Origin: Ochotona curzoniae
Lineage: Eukaryota; Chordata; Mammalia; Lagomorpha; Ochotonidae
Direction: 5' to 3'
NCBI RefSeq assembly: GCF_017591425.1
Contig: NW_024467120.1
Span: forward strand, 3,162,001 to 3,226,000
Length of the DNA: 64,000 bases
Shown here: positions 53,447-64,000 of the stretch, piece by piece
How the letters are laid out: every line of letters begins with the position of its first letter
Position numbering within the stretch: position 1 is the first letter of the stretch
The notes under the pieces: generated by a model
The model's database searches: none
Seen by the model: only the letters and a program-made list of their open reading frames with translations
Told to the model about the DNA's origin: nothing
Made by a program: the position numbers and the translations under genes

Positions 53447-54229
53447 AAAGACAGAGGGATTGATTTTAGTCCTCTGCAGTTGTTGGCTTTTTCTAAATCT
53501 ACAGAAAAATTGTTTCTTAGTTGTTGCCCTTGCAAGCCGCTGTGCTTGCTTTCACGTTTTTCACGAAGGCATTCTTGTTTATAGCCGTGGGGCACTTTAA
53601 GTTAGTTTATTGTGATGATCTGCACTTGGATTTTTGTGTCAAGGCTTCAAGAATTCCGAGTGTTAGCCATTTCCTCAGCTTACCCCGTGGGCCTGCAGTG
53701 CACGGCCCTGGGCCTAGAAGGTCTGTCTGGTCACTGCCCTTCAAATACCCACGCTCGGGTCAGCCCCAAGCAGACCTGTCTGTAGGGATCGAGATAAACT
53801 CCCAGGAGCCGCGCCCCTGAGCAGCACAGCGGGGCCTGCAGTAGGAATGCAGAGGCAGGGGAGGTCACTGGCTCCTGCTGATGGGAAAAGCTGCCCAGAG
53901 GCAGGGCTGGAGCTGAGCCCCAGGGTGCAGGGCGTTTCCAGTTAGAGAGGAGAGGAAAAGACAACATTCCAGCTGGCAAAACAGACACTTGGCAGACCAG
54001 CTGGCTGGAGAAGGGGCTTGGGAGCCCTGGTACTGTTAACTGTTGGCGGTACCAACAACATGGTCTGTTGATGTCATTTCACTACAAGAAGTCTTTCTTC
54101 GGGAAAAGAAAATGAAATGGAACCTCAGACATAGGGGGAAAGAACTACACGCTTTCCCCTCTGCACGCACCTTGAAATAGAAGGAAGTGTATGCATGAAG
54201 ATCCTCCAGAGATCAAAGTCCAAGATTAT
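53447..54229. other. unassigned non-coding sequence
   Basis: No named feature. 53700-53990 is GC-rich with some CpG (AGCCGCGCCCCTGAGC near 53810) but too short for an island. Frames on both strands lack domains. Confidence 0.4.
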
Positions 54230-54530
54230 ATTAGTTTTTGAGGGATTCTCGAACTAAATGAGAGAGATTCCTTCTCCCACATTTCTAGAATCTCAAAGTC
54301 CGGAGTTCAAGGGTCAATGTTGCCATCCTCTGTTTAAGAACTTCCTTGCCTCTTCCCAGCTTCTGGTGGTTTCCTAGCCATCCTGGGTGTCCCTGGGAAT
54401 GCTGCCTGCAGCAACTCCATCTCCTCCTTCATTGATCTTCCTGCTGGCTTCTGGGCACCTGATTGTCTCCTCCCCATTTCTTATCATTTCTGCAAAGGAC
54501 ACCAGTCATTCTGGTTGAAGACTCCCTTGG
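54230..54530 (+). mobile_element. ancient interspersed repeat, copy 3 of 3
   Basis: GTCCGGAGTTCAAGGGTCAA, CTTCCTTGCCTCTTCCCAGC, TTCTGGTGGTTTCCTAGCC and AAAGGACACCAGTCATTCTG align in order with the copies at 13285 and 17790. Confidence 0.65.
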
Positions 54531-54624
54531 GTACTGTGGGACGATCTCTTCATAACTGATCAGAATACAATGACCTATTTCCAAATAACATCAGTTTCTG
54601 ATATACAGAGGGTAGAATTTCACT

Positions 54625-54627
<3 letters not shown>

Positions 54628-54655
<28 letters not shown>
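54628..54655 (+). repeat. 28-base poly-T run
   Basis: A pure run of 28 T. Read on the minus strand it is a poly-A tail following TTTTGTATCTTACC. The sequence beyond it (54656-54850) is not one of the SINE or L1 types here, so a retroposed copy is possible but unproven. Confidence 0.9.
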
Positions 54656-56444
54656 GGTAAGATACAAAAGTAAAGCCCTAAGAAGAAGAAGGAGCAGGTT
54701 GATTGCCGGACAGCAGAGAGGATTGTCTGAAGAGGCTGGTGGAGTCGGGTCCTCTGGATACTCCGCCCCTCCCAGCCCCTCTGGACTTCTGTTCCAACTG
54801 AAAATATCAAGATGAAGTCCTTTCCAATCTCCATGAGACCTGGGATCATGAGGTGGTGAATACAGACTGCGAACTAGGGAAAGGAGGGGAAAGAAAGAGA
54901 GCAGAGGAAGGAAGGGGTCCACAGACTTGTGAATCGATACTCAAGGGTGTCATCCGGATGACACTGTGACCACAAAGCTAAACAAAGACCTCAGGCCGAC
55001 TCCAAACCGACATCACGTGAGTTCCCATGCGATCTGGCCCAGCCAAAGAGGAAGAACCTGGAAAGAGCACACAATTCACTTGGAAGAAAGAAAAGATTCT
55101 GAGAAATTTAACTGCCACTTGGCCTAAGAGTAACAGATTTCTGTCCTCAAGTAAGATGACATAATCTTGACACAGGCTCAACTTGAACCCAAAGGCATGT
55201 TGAAGAATCAGCCCTGACAAGAAAGATGGCTGTTGTCAACACGTCCATCAAAAGGACTTACTAGGACAATTAGCCTGAACACGTGCCAGGGTGTGTGTGT
55301 TTCAGCTCTGAATCGTGAGCGTACAGAGCATCGCAACTCTCTTGAAACATTTCATAAGAACTTTCCGGCATGCTCTAGGCGAGGGTTCCATCAACTCTAG
55401 TGAGAGATGAGCCAAGGGAGGTTGACTGTGTGTCTTGTCAGCACTTGAGTGCTTTGGGTAACTTCAGCTTTGTTTGGCCTAAGGATTTGGAGCCTGATGG
55501 GGCCCGCGGCTCACCACATACACACAATATGACTTTCATAAAAATAAAGCAGTATTTGCACCTAAGGGCTCCAGTAATGAGAAAAAATCAGTTAAAGATG
55601 GCATGTGATTTACACATATAGATAACTCTTGGTCTTCACCTTAAGAATGGACAGAGAACAAATAAAATGTCTAGGAAGAGCCACAAGAACACGTTTGTCA
55701 GCTGGCCTCTCAAACAACAAGGGAAAGTTGAGTTTTTTTAATAAAAGGTGTTGGGACAACAGAAAAGCTACTTCGAGACAATATAAAATTGGATTCATAT
55801 TTCACACTGAACACCAGAAAAAAAAAAATAGCCAGAGATCTCAATGTGAAAAATGAACCAGTTCATTTTTCTGAGAAAACTTGGGTGAATTGCCAACTTA
55901 GCAGTTGGAAGTCAATGTTCAGAGAAAATAATGGAAAAGATTAATAAGCCTGTCCAAATAAAATAATACCTTTTCTTATGGCAAAATATGCAATAAAAAA
56001 ACTGTAATGACAAACTTGGAGAAAGTTTTGCAACTTGTGTCAGCAAAGGACTCAGCTCTGTAAGTGTGAAAGCACCCTTCAACGAAGCAACAACAAAACT
56101 GATTTTTAGAAAAATAAGTAAAAGATACAGACAATTCACAGAAAAATGAAAAATAGTCTTAGATATATAGACAACTTTCCAATAAGAGGAGTTCAGGTTA
56201 AAATTATCCTAAGCTGTATTTCTTCTACAGATTGCCAAGCTTTCCAGCAGCAGCTGAGGAGTACTTGGTACTTGGTACATATCGCAGGGAGTGGTGCAAA
56301 ATATGGTGTCTCAGAGGAGTGGAGAGGGGATTAGTTGCAAAACCATGCAAACTTCTGTCAGTAAGGATTTTGTTCATAGACTACTGCTAAGGAGGCACTA
56401 CAATATAACCACGTACTCAAGAACCACATAAAATGAATCAAGAA
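54656..56444. other. unassigned non-coding sequence
   Basis: No exon or named repeat. The 99-codon minus-strand frames at 54550-54922 read through the poly-T tail and are not credible proteins. 55600-56200 is A-rich and featureless. Confidence 0.4.
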
Positions 56445-56766
56445 GGGGAGGAATTGTGTCACAATAGGTCAAGTCACCACCTGGGATGCCCACATCTCCT
56501 ATGAGAGAGCCTGGTTTATGCCCTGTCTATTCCATGCTTCCCAGTCAGCTTTCTGCTGACACATCTAGAAAGCAGCAGATGATAACTCAAGCACCGAGTA
56601 CTTGCCACCCACCTGGATGGAGTTCCTGGCTTCTGCTGTCAGTCTTACCCGGTACTTCTTCTCATAGACATTTGAAGAGTGTATTAGTAAATGGAAGATT
56701 TCTCTCCATATCTCCATCTCTTTTTCTCTCTGACACTCTTTCAAATAAACAAATAACTTTTATTTT
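56445..56766 (+). mobile_element. older C-type SINE, sense
   Basis: GGGATGCCCACATCTCCTAT, GAGAGCCTGGTTTATGCCC, TGCTGACACATCTAGAAAGC, GTAAATGGAAGATTTCTCTC and tail TTTCAAATAAACAAATAAC. Confidence 0.8.
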
Positions 56767-56888
56767 TAAAAAAGAAAATTGGGAAGCGTTCTGTATGCAC
56801 AAAACCTGCTGTAGGATACCCTGCTAAGTACAGAAAGGTACAATGCAGTAATGTGTTGTACCACATCTGCATACGAAGACAGAAGAAA

Positions 56889-56909
56889 ACACACACACAC
56901 ACACACACG
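56889..56909 (+). repeat. short (CA)n
   Basis: About 10 CA units following AGAAAA. Confidence 0.9.
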
Positions 56910-57964
56910 GATATTAGTATCTCATATATAAATAAATAGATAAAACTTATATAAGTATTTTTTTTGTGTTCTGGTTCTTTCATAGAAGGAGACACTTGAA
57001 GGAGAAACTAGAAAGTCTGGTCCCCTGTACTAGATGTGGGGAAGGATACAGTGTAAACGGGATAGGAAATGGGTCTGAGGCCTCTCTGAGCTTGGATTCT
57101 GAACCATGAACATGTGTTTCACTTTGAAAAATACAATTAAGAAAAAGAGAATTTGCTTACTAGATCTTTTAAGAAGCATCAGAAATCAAAGAGATTCTTG
57201 ACTTGGAATTGCCTACCTAAAACGATTATCACACAACGCAAGTGGCACCCAGCCCCCTTGGAACTGGTAACGTAGGAGGAGCATGGGCTAAGCCGAGAGG
57301 CCCAGTGTCAGGCTCCCAGCCCTGTAGTTCCCCTTCCTTCTAGAATTGCCCAGAAACTACTGTGAAGGAGTTTCCATTCCTTGATTTTCTTCTGCACAGC
57401 CAAAGAATCATTTCCTTTGATCAGAAAAAAAAATGATCTGATGTCTGCAACAGGGAAAGAAATGTGTTTTGAGAAGTGCCTACAGGATATTTTTAAATCA
57501 TTCTGCTCAGCATGGATGTTATTGAGCTGGGATTGTTTTTTATTTTATTTTGTTTTTATTGGTGTTACTTTGACTCCCAAAGAGAGAGAAGATGCAGAGG
57601 TGTCTCTCCTGGTCTCTGCGACTGTCAAGGGTGTAAGCAACTGAGATGCGAACAATGGCTGGCATACACCAACAAGAAGCAAAAGGCAGCCTCTTGGGCA
57701 TGGCTGCAAGCTCACTGCCAGTAAATACTAGCTCCAAGTATGGCAATTAATTTGAGGCTGATTGATTAAAGACAGGTTCATGACAAAACTATAGAATCTA
57801 CATGAATCAGTCTGTTTCTTCACTGTTTCCAGTCATCAAATAAGCTTGAACTTTATGATAGTTGCGTTTTAGTTTGAGGAAAGTAGAGACTAAGAAACAT
57901 GATGGAGATAGGTGCTATGATTGAGAAGTGATCTTAAAAAAAAATCAGGGTAGGTTTCACATTC
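56910..57964. other. unassigned non-coding sequence
   Basis: No gene. Position 57759-57768 (TGATTGATTA) matches a PBX/HOX-type site in isolation. Frames at 57381-57746 show no domain. Confidence 0.4.
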
Positions 57965-58130
57965 TTAAGGTTGCAAGAAATCTTAGAGGTCACATTGCCC
58001 TCATGTTGCAGATGGAGAACCTAGGGTCCAGAACAGTCCTACCTGAAGCCACACAGCTAATCAGGGAAAAAGCCAAGCATGGGCTCTAGGTCTCCCAAGT
58101 CCACGTCCAGGACTGCTCTCATCGCAATTT
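57965..58130 (+). mobile_element. MIR fragment
   Basis: CATGTTGCAGATGGAGAACC, CTGAAGCCACACAGCTAATC and CCAAGCATGGGCTCTAGGTC follow the MIR core. Confidence 0.8.
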
Positions 58131-58960
58131 GCTGCTTCTGAGAACAGCTCTGGAGTCCTTGAAAGGAAAGGAAAAAGATAAGAAATATGGGTTGATTTGG
58201 TAATGTTCAAGGAGGTGAGTTGACAACTTTCCCCCCTTCAAATTCTAGAAGAGAAGTCTTTGAGGACAGGTGTTGGGTGGGTGGGGCGGGGGGGAGGAAG
58301 ATGTCTTTACTTAATCATTTCCCAATTCATTTACAAATACAGGCTTCTTGGGATAACATCCATTTCAGTCCTGGAGGAAGACTACACCGCGCTTTGGCAA
58401 GCTTAGGAGAGATGAATCACCTTGCTCTCTCCCATCTCGGTTTTTTCTTCCAAATCTGGCCCTTTCCATAAAAAAGTCTCGCTGCTGTGGCTGAACTTGG
58501 AGCTACTGGTCTCTATGGCAACCACAGCGCATCCCCACAAGTCACAAGAAAAGGACACTTGACATCTTGAGGCACGGTAGGCAGACCTGATAAATCACGT
58601 CCCTGTGGCTCACGTGCAGGGGCAGAAGGAGGGGAGAAGCCACTGTCAGAACACATTCCAGAGCTGCCGACTGAAAGCGTGTAGGAGCCAGACCTGACTC
58701 TCCAGGCTGTGGTTGGGTTCAAGAGTCTTTCATCACTGACAACTTGAGCTTGTTCTCTGACGTTCTCTTCAGCCACACTTAGCTGAGTCTGTGCAGGGCT
58801 GGGGCTAATTAGAATTTAGATGTATCAGAAATGAGTTTCACTGCCCTAGACAGACAAGCCAAATGAATAGTGACTGAAACATGAAAATATGCACGGCACT
58901 ATTCTTTAACATAAGATGTCTGGAGGGCAACAGCTTGTGGTGCAACACAGGCTCAAAGGA
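58131..58960. other. repeat-free block with RFX-like motif
   Basis: No transposon recognised. A G-run (58276-58297) is followed by sequence with several intact CpGs and an imperfect X-box at 58509-58522. No frame with a domain. Possibly a regulatory block. Confidence 0.35.
58509..58522 (-). promoter_or_regulatory. RFX-type X-box-like motif
   Basis: On the minus strand GTTGCCATAGAGAC is close to the RFX dimer consensus GTTGCCATGGAAAC (two half-sites around AT). The left half-site is perfect, the right has mismatches. RFX factors commonly regulate ciliary and neuronal genes; there is no adjacent promoter to connect it to. Confidence 0.3.
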
Positions 58961-59262
58961 GGAGTGATGACTGTGGCACAGAGAATTAAGCAGCTGCTTG
59001 GGAATATTGCCTTCCATTGCAGTGGCTGGTTCGAGTCTTGGCTGCTCCACCCTCCTGATCCGGCATGCCTGTTAATGCACCTGGGAGCCGGCAATTGATG
59101 GTCCAAGTACTGGGGTTCCTGTCTCCCATGTGGGAGATCTGAATGGAGTTCCTGGCTCCTGGATTTTATCTGATTCAGTCCTGGCTGTTGTGGGCATTTG
59201 GGGTGCAAATCAGTGAAGGATTTCTTTCTCTCCTCCCATCCCATCTTTCTGCCTTTCAAATG
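58961..59262 (+). mobile_element. older C-type SINE, sense
   Basis: GAGTGATGACTGTGGCACAG, GCTGGTTCGAGTCTTGGCTG (B box), CACCTGGGAGCCGGCAATTG, GGAGATCTGAATGGAGTTCC and TCTGCCTTTCAAATGG. Confidence 0.82.
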
Positions 59263-59571
59263 GATTTCTTCGTAATAGTCCAAAAGCCTTTGCAGCCTCG
59301 TGACAGGAAGCAGAAGGAAGGAGAGAGCGTGCTGTCAGGAGGTCTCACTCAAGTTGCCACATGCCTTTTCAGCATCTCCTGCAGCAGCACCTGATGACTT
59401 GGTGTCACGGAGCAGGCATGGAAACAAGAACATGTACCTCCCATGATCTGGGGGTGCAGTCAAAAAGCCAGGATTCCACCATGAGGATGCAGAGGAGGCG
59501 TGGCCTCTTAGGTAACCCCACAGCCCCTGGCACGCTTGAGGAGCTGCATCCCTTAAGGTAGACTACACCCC
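59263..59571. other. unassigned interval
   Basis: About 300 bases with no recognised feature, leading into a C-rich approach (CACCCCACCCCCACCC) to the array. Confidence 0.4.
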
Positions 59572-60573
59572 ACCCCCACCCTGCCCACCACACCACACTA
59601 CCACCACCACACCACACTACCACCACCACACACCACCACCACCACCACCATACCACACCACCACCACCATACCACACCACCACCACCACCATCACCACCA
59701 CCACCACACCACCACCACCACCACCACACCATCACCACCACCACCACCACCACACCATCACCATCACCACCACACCATCACCACCACACCACACCACCAC
59801 CACCACCACACCATCACCACCACCACCACACCACCACCACCACCACCACCATCACCACCACCACCACACCACCACCACCACCACCACACCATCACCACCA
59901 CCACCACACCATCACCACCACCACCACCACCACACCATCACCACCACCACACCACCACCACCACCACACCATCACACCACCACCACACCATCACCACACC
60001 ACCACCACCACACCATCACCACCACCACCACACCACCACCACCACCACCACCACCCACCACCACCACCACCACCACCACCACCACCACCACCACCACACC
60101 ACCACCACCACACCACCACCACCACCACCACACCATCACCACCACCACACCATCACCACCACCACACCACCACCACCACCACCACACCACCACACCACCA
60201 CCACCACCACCACCCCATCACCACCACACCATCACCACCACCACCACCTCCACCACCACTACCACCACGCCACCACCACACCACCACACCACCACCACCA
60301 CCACACCATCACCACACCATCACCACCACCACCACACCACCACCACACCACCACCACCACCACCCCATCACCACCACCACCACACCACACCATCACCACA
60401 CCATCACCACCACCACCACCACACCATCACCACCACACCACCACACCACCACCACCACCACACCATCACCACACCATCACCACCACCACCACCACCACCA
60501 CCACCACACCACCACCACCACACCACCACCACACCACCACCACCACCACCACACCACCACCACCACCACCACC
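59572..60573 (+). repeat. 1-kb CCA/CAC array, nearly G-free
   Basis: A long, imperfect array built on CAC, CCA and ACC with ACACC and ATC interruptions (CACACCATCACCACCACC recurs). From 59584 to the last CACCACC I count a single G, at 60269, so the minus strand is almost pure G/T. Plus-strand frames would read His, Thr or Pro, and minus-strand frames read Val/Trp/Gly; neither has the look of a protein. (GGT)n repeats of this kind can fold into G-quadruplex-like structures. Length is likely polymorphic and an assembly may collapse it. Confidence 0.97.
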
Positions 60574-61941
60574 AATGTTTCCCAGCTCCAGCTCTGGCTC
60601 AAGTTCAGCACCCTGTTCTGATCCATAAACCCACTGGTTGAAATGCTCTTTTGATGACATGGGCCCAAGAGCCAAAGGCTACAACATTGGTAGAGAGGTT
60701 GCTTCCTTGCATAATGAAGTTATTGTGCAGAAGTTGTTGCACTCCCTGGTGGCATGACTTGAACTTGCTGGAAGACATGCCCCCAGGTAGGTGTGAACTT
60801 CTAGTCTCTCAGTGACCTGAGGGACAATGTGCTCAGGCTGGGGCATAGGGGGGCCCATTAGGAAGCCATCTCCACTCCTGAGGACACACTAACTTGGCAG
60901 CCTAAAATTTAAGCTTGGGCATCAGTCATTTTGGAGGAGGCAGAGGAGGTTGGAGCCCCGATGGAGGCTCTCAACCCCAGAGGCACATGGGAGGTTGGAT
61001 TCAGGAGCAACATCATCTGACAATCTTCCTGTATCTCCCCAGGATTAGAGAGGAGCCTGTTTTCAGGCAGCTTAAAGGTAGGCAGGTCACAGCAAAAACA
61101 ACCTAGAATGTCACTTTTTTTACTTTTGCGCTTCAAAAACAGACCTATGAACTTCCTGCTGATTCACTAGGCTGTCAGAAAGGGCTTTTGTGTTCCGGTG
61201 CCTGGCCCATGGGGCTTGAAAGTGAATGTTTGTACCATAAGCAACAGGTTTGTATGGGCTTTTAGTGTCAGGGATGGGGCAGGGGAGAGAACAATTAGGG
61301 GCAGTGATAAGCACCTGTGCCTGCTGCCTTAGGCTCAGCAGGGAAGTGGGGGTTATTACAGAGTCCCAGAATGACTTGGGGACTGGGTGCCCTGAATTCC
61401 CTTGGGGGTTCTGAGGTGTCCCCCTGAACCACCCCACCTCCCCAAGAGAGAGCACTGGAAGTCTAAGATGATGGGTTTGGGGAAGTTTTACATAAGCTTT
61501 CTGCAGCTGCCAATGGGGCTGCAGGGATCAGAATGTCCTGCCCTAAATAGGCCATTTGGGTATAAGTTGCATCTTGAGCTGAAGACAGCTGAGAATAGCA
61601 GATGCAGGGAAAGTTCTCCACCTTCTCCCTCTGAAGTCCCTAGCATGGACTTTGCATCAGCTTCTCGAAAGTTCCATGGCAGCTTGAATTGACAGACTTT
61701 GAAGATGAAATGGCTGAGAAGACTTACAAATGGACACGTCAAGTCATGTCTGCTACCAGAGGGACATTTGCCCCAGAACCAGAGCTCAGCTCAGCAACGA
61801 TACAAGGAACACTGCATATTTGATACTCCAGCGTTTACGGCAAGATAAATTTGAATCTGCTACAAGATTCTATTAGCTAGTTTGTCTTTGAAAATTGGAC
61901 TTACTTTGTGTCCACATCAGTGGCACAATAAGAGAAAAACA
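60574..61941. other. unassigned non-coding sequence
   Basis: No exon or named repeat. Frames at 61120-61455 (minus) and 61402-61692 (plus) lack domains. Nothing notable. Confidence 0.4.
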
Positions 61942-62040
61942 CAGGGCACTTCAAAAACTTTGTAGAAATGCATTTAAAAGATAAATTCATTTTGGTGCAA
62001 AAAGACTGAAATCCACACAAATGTGTATTATTTCTGGGAG
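61942..62040. mobile_element. palindromic-ended MITE, copy 2 (opposite orientation)
   Basis: AGGGCACTTCAAAAACTTTG, GATAAATTCATTTTGGTGCA and AAAAGACTGAAATCCACAC align with the reverse complement of the copy at 5432-5558 (GATAAGTTTATTTTGATGCC). The right terminal repeat is degraded. Confidence 0.65.
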
Positions 62041-62858
62041 GGCCTCATGTAGGAAGATAAACTTACTGGAACGCATCTTACGAATGTTTATATACTTTTC
62101 TGGTAGTGGCAAAATGTGATCAAGTGCTATTTAACCGGATCGTCCTCGTGCTTGTGGATAAACAAAAGATTCATCAAATACAGACCTTCCAAGGAGAAAA
62201 TAATTGATTCATCAAAAACTTTCCAGGAGAAAGTTTCTCTTTCCCGTCCTTCTCCACTCTGACCTTCACAGTCTACCAACAAACCCTGAAATCTTACTGG
62301 CTGATCTCCAAGACACACTCCGCTCCCCGACTGAGCAGCTCCTGCAGGATCTCACAGCTATTTTCTCTCTGTCGCTTCACAACTTCCTTGGAAAAGTTGC
62401 ATACCATGGCTCGAGGGCAATCTAAGAGGGACGCTGCGTTCTTTTCCCATCCACGAGCCCACAGCATCAGCCATGGTTAAGGAAGGGAGACCCAAAGGAA
62501 GCTTCTGCCAGAGATGCAGTCATGCCGGGCAGTGGACAGGGAATCTCAGCCATGGGTCTCCTACACCTGGGTCTTAGCCTATCATTCCATCACCACGCTG
62601 AATTCTCTAACCATGCAAAATAAAAATCCTCCATATACGCCTGCAGTAGAGGTTGCCAGAAGGTCTTCCCAGGGCCTTTGGGATTCACTACATCCAGTCA
62701 CTTAATTGGGAATGACTCCCTCCACCTGCTGGCTCACGCCACTGCTGCTATTTTTTATTTCTCTCATGCATGGCAATTGGAGATTCATACTCTACAGAGG
62801 AATGCTGTAGAAATTAATGTAAATATTGGTAGTTAGCACACAGTAAGTACTTACCAGT
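62041..62858. other. unassigned non-coding sequence
   Basis: No features recognised; short frames at 62127-62705 lack motifs. Confidence 0.4.
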
Positions 62859-63177
62859 GTTTTTTTTTTTTTTTTAGAATTATTTATTTTTATTGGAGAG
62901 GTAGATATACAGAGAGGAGGAAAGACAGAGAGGAAGATCTTCTGTCTAATGGTTCACTCCCCAAGCGATCGCAGCAGCTGCAGCTGAGCCAATCCGAAGC
63001 CAAGAGTCTGGAGCCTCTTCCGGGTCCCCCACACGCAGGTGCAGGGTCCCAAGGCTTTGGGCTATCCTCGACTGCTTTCCCAGGCCACAACCAGGGAGCT
63101 GGATGGGAAGCAGGGATGCCGGGATCCCGGCCTGTGCAAGGTGAGGACTTCAACTGCAATGCTATCGCGCCTGACCC
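62859..63177 (-). mobile_element. young C-type SINE, antisense
   Basis: TTTTTTAGAATTATTTATTT, GGAAGATCTTCTGTCTAATG, GCAGCAGCTGCAGCTGAGCC, CTCTTCCGGGTCCCCCACAC and head CTATCGCGCCTGACCC. Part of the region around the B box is shortened (GGATGCCGGGATCCCGGCCT). Confidence 0.93.
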
Positions 63178-64000
63178 AGTAGTGTTCTTGACTTTCTTCA
63201 TATCACTTCTGGAATAGAGAAGAATGCCTGAGAATTTTTTTCCTGCTGGGGGGTCTTTGAACACCATTTGCTAAAGGTCAACTAAATCCATGTTCTAAGA
63301 CCACTCATGGAACTGCGTGTTCATGTTCCCGAACATTTGATTTCTGTGTAGCAGGAATGCTGGCAGGACTTGGCAGTCAGAGGAGTGTGTCCACGCATTA
63401 GGAAATCTAACTGACATACAAGAGCTCATTGTTTCTGTGCTAAGGATTGAATTGTGTCAGACCACGATCAGAGCACGGTTGCTGACTTCCCAATGGGTGC
63501 TAAAAATAGGCAGGATACTGTGATTTCATTATCTGGAGCAAGGGGGAGGCGAGTTGAAAGAATCAAGCAGAGGCCCACTCAAAGTTGATTGAGGCTTGTT
63601 TAAATAAACACCAACTAAATGTAATGAGCCTGGACAAAAAAAAAAAAAAAGAGCAGAAATCATTTTCTATATTGCCTATTAAAATAAAGTACACAAACAT
63701 AAAAACTCTATTAAACAAATACAACAAAAAAATGGAAACATACACTGTAAAATTTTGATTATCTACAGCCCTTTGGAAAAGAGCTGCTGGCTGACTTCTC
63801 TACGGCTTGGGATTTTATCTCTTCCAGCAATGATTTCTTGAAGACTTTAAATGGGAAGCTGTGTAAAATAGATCACACTGTGCTGAACCTTCTTAAGCAG
63901 AGTAAAAAAAAAAAAAGAAATTGAAGTTAACCTCTTCCTGACAGTGGCGTCTCAGCTAACTTGCATCGCTGTCCATGGCTACGGAGTCCCCCAGCTGTGC
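63178..64000. other. unassigned non-coding sequence
   Basis: An A-run at 63635-63649 follows TTAAATAAACACC, so a minor retroposed piece is possible but unsupported. No gene seen. The window ends in ordinary sequence. Confidence 0.4.

Noticed and set aside
53170..53595. Pro/Ser-rich minus-strand frame
   Set aside because: It is the translation of a polypurine tract.
54550..54922. Frames ending in a run of Lys
   Set aside because: The Lys run is the poly-T tract read in antisense; no domain precedes it.
59405..60675. Minus-strand frames rich in Val, Trp and Gly across the CCA array
   Set aside because: They are translations of a simple repeat (GGT/GTG/TGG). No flanking domain or splice signal supports them.

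Overview
The window looks like nuclear DNA from a mammal, most likely a lagomorph. The evidence is about forty copies of a tRNA-derived SINE of the lagomorph C-repeat type (A-box-like head, B box near GGTTCTAATCC, body with GGATCCCATATGGG and CTGGGAAAGCAG, tail ending AATAAAAATAAATAAATCT). The 3' UTR of a GC-rich, lagomorph-style L1 is also present. The youngest SINE subfamily looks closer to what I remember from pika (Ochotona) than from European rabbit, but this is from memory and only moderately certain. Ancient mammal-wide repeats (MIR, MLT1, MER5-like hAT, old L1) fill in the background.

I find no protein-coding exon that I can defend. The open frames are short, low in complexity, or lie in SINEs, LTRs, L1 debris and a CCA array. 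The window reads as intergenic or deep intronic sequence, and most of its readable content is layered transposon history. Repeat boundaries below are read by eye, good to about 10-20 bases unless a target-site duplication (TSD) fixes them.

Layout. 1-5 kb: sparse, with an old SINE at 2.7-3.1 kb carrying an inserted 5' fragment of U2 snRNA. 5-10 kb: a palindromic-ended MITE, young SINEs and an AAAG array. 10-14 kb: an endogenous-retrovirus cluster with one minus-strand LTR and one plus-strand LTR with leader; the second has a duplicated 63-bp U3 block. 14-30 kb: SINE-rich with inverted and nested pairs, CA and TAG microsatellites, and a non-repeat block at 28.85-29.3 kb with several homeodomain-type sites. 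30-31.2 kb: a 5'-truncated L1 3' UTR. 32.7-33.2 kb: a poly-T-headed segment that may be a retroposed 3' UTR. 33-40 kb: mostly unassigned, with MIR, MLT1 and hAT relics. 40.3-41.3 kb: a candidate solo LTR with 5-bp TSD. 41.5-45.4 kb: three same-strand SINEs, then an ancient L1 interrupted by an LTR and a SINE. 45.7-53.3 kb: young SINEs, a second L1 3' UTR, an MLT1 and an L1 5' part split by a SINE. 53.3-64 kb: a polypurine tract, an old repeat, an RFX-like X-box, a 1-kb nearly G-free CCA/CAC array at 59.57-60.57 kb, a second MITE copy and a last young SINE.

No genes cooperate here. Functional content, if any, would be regulatory (28.85-29.3 kb and around 58.5 kb) or structural (the CCA array).
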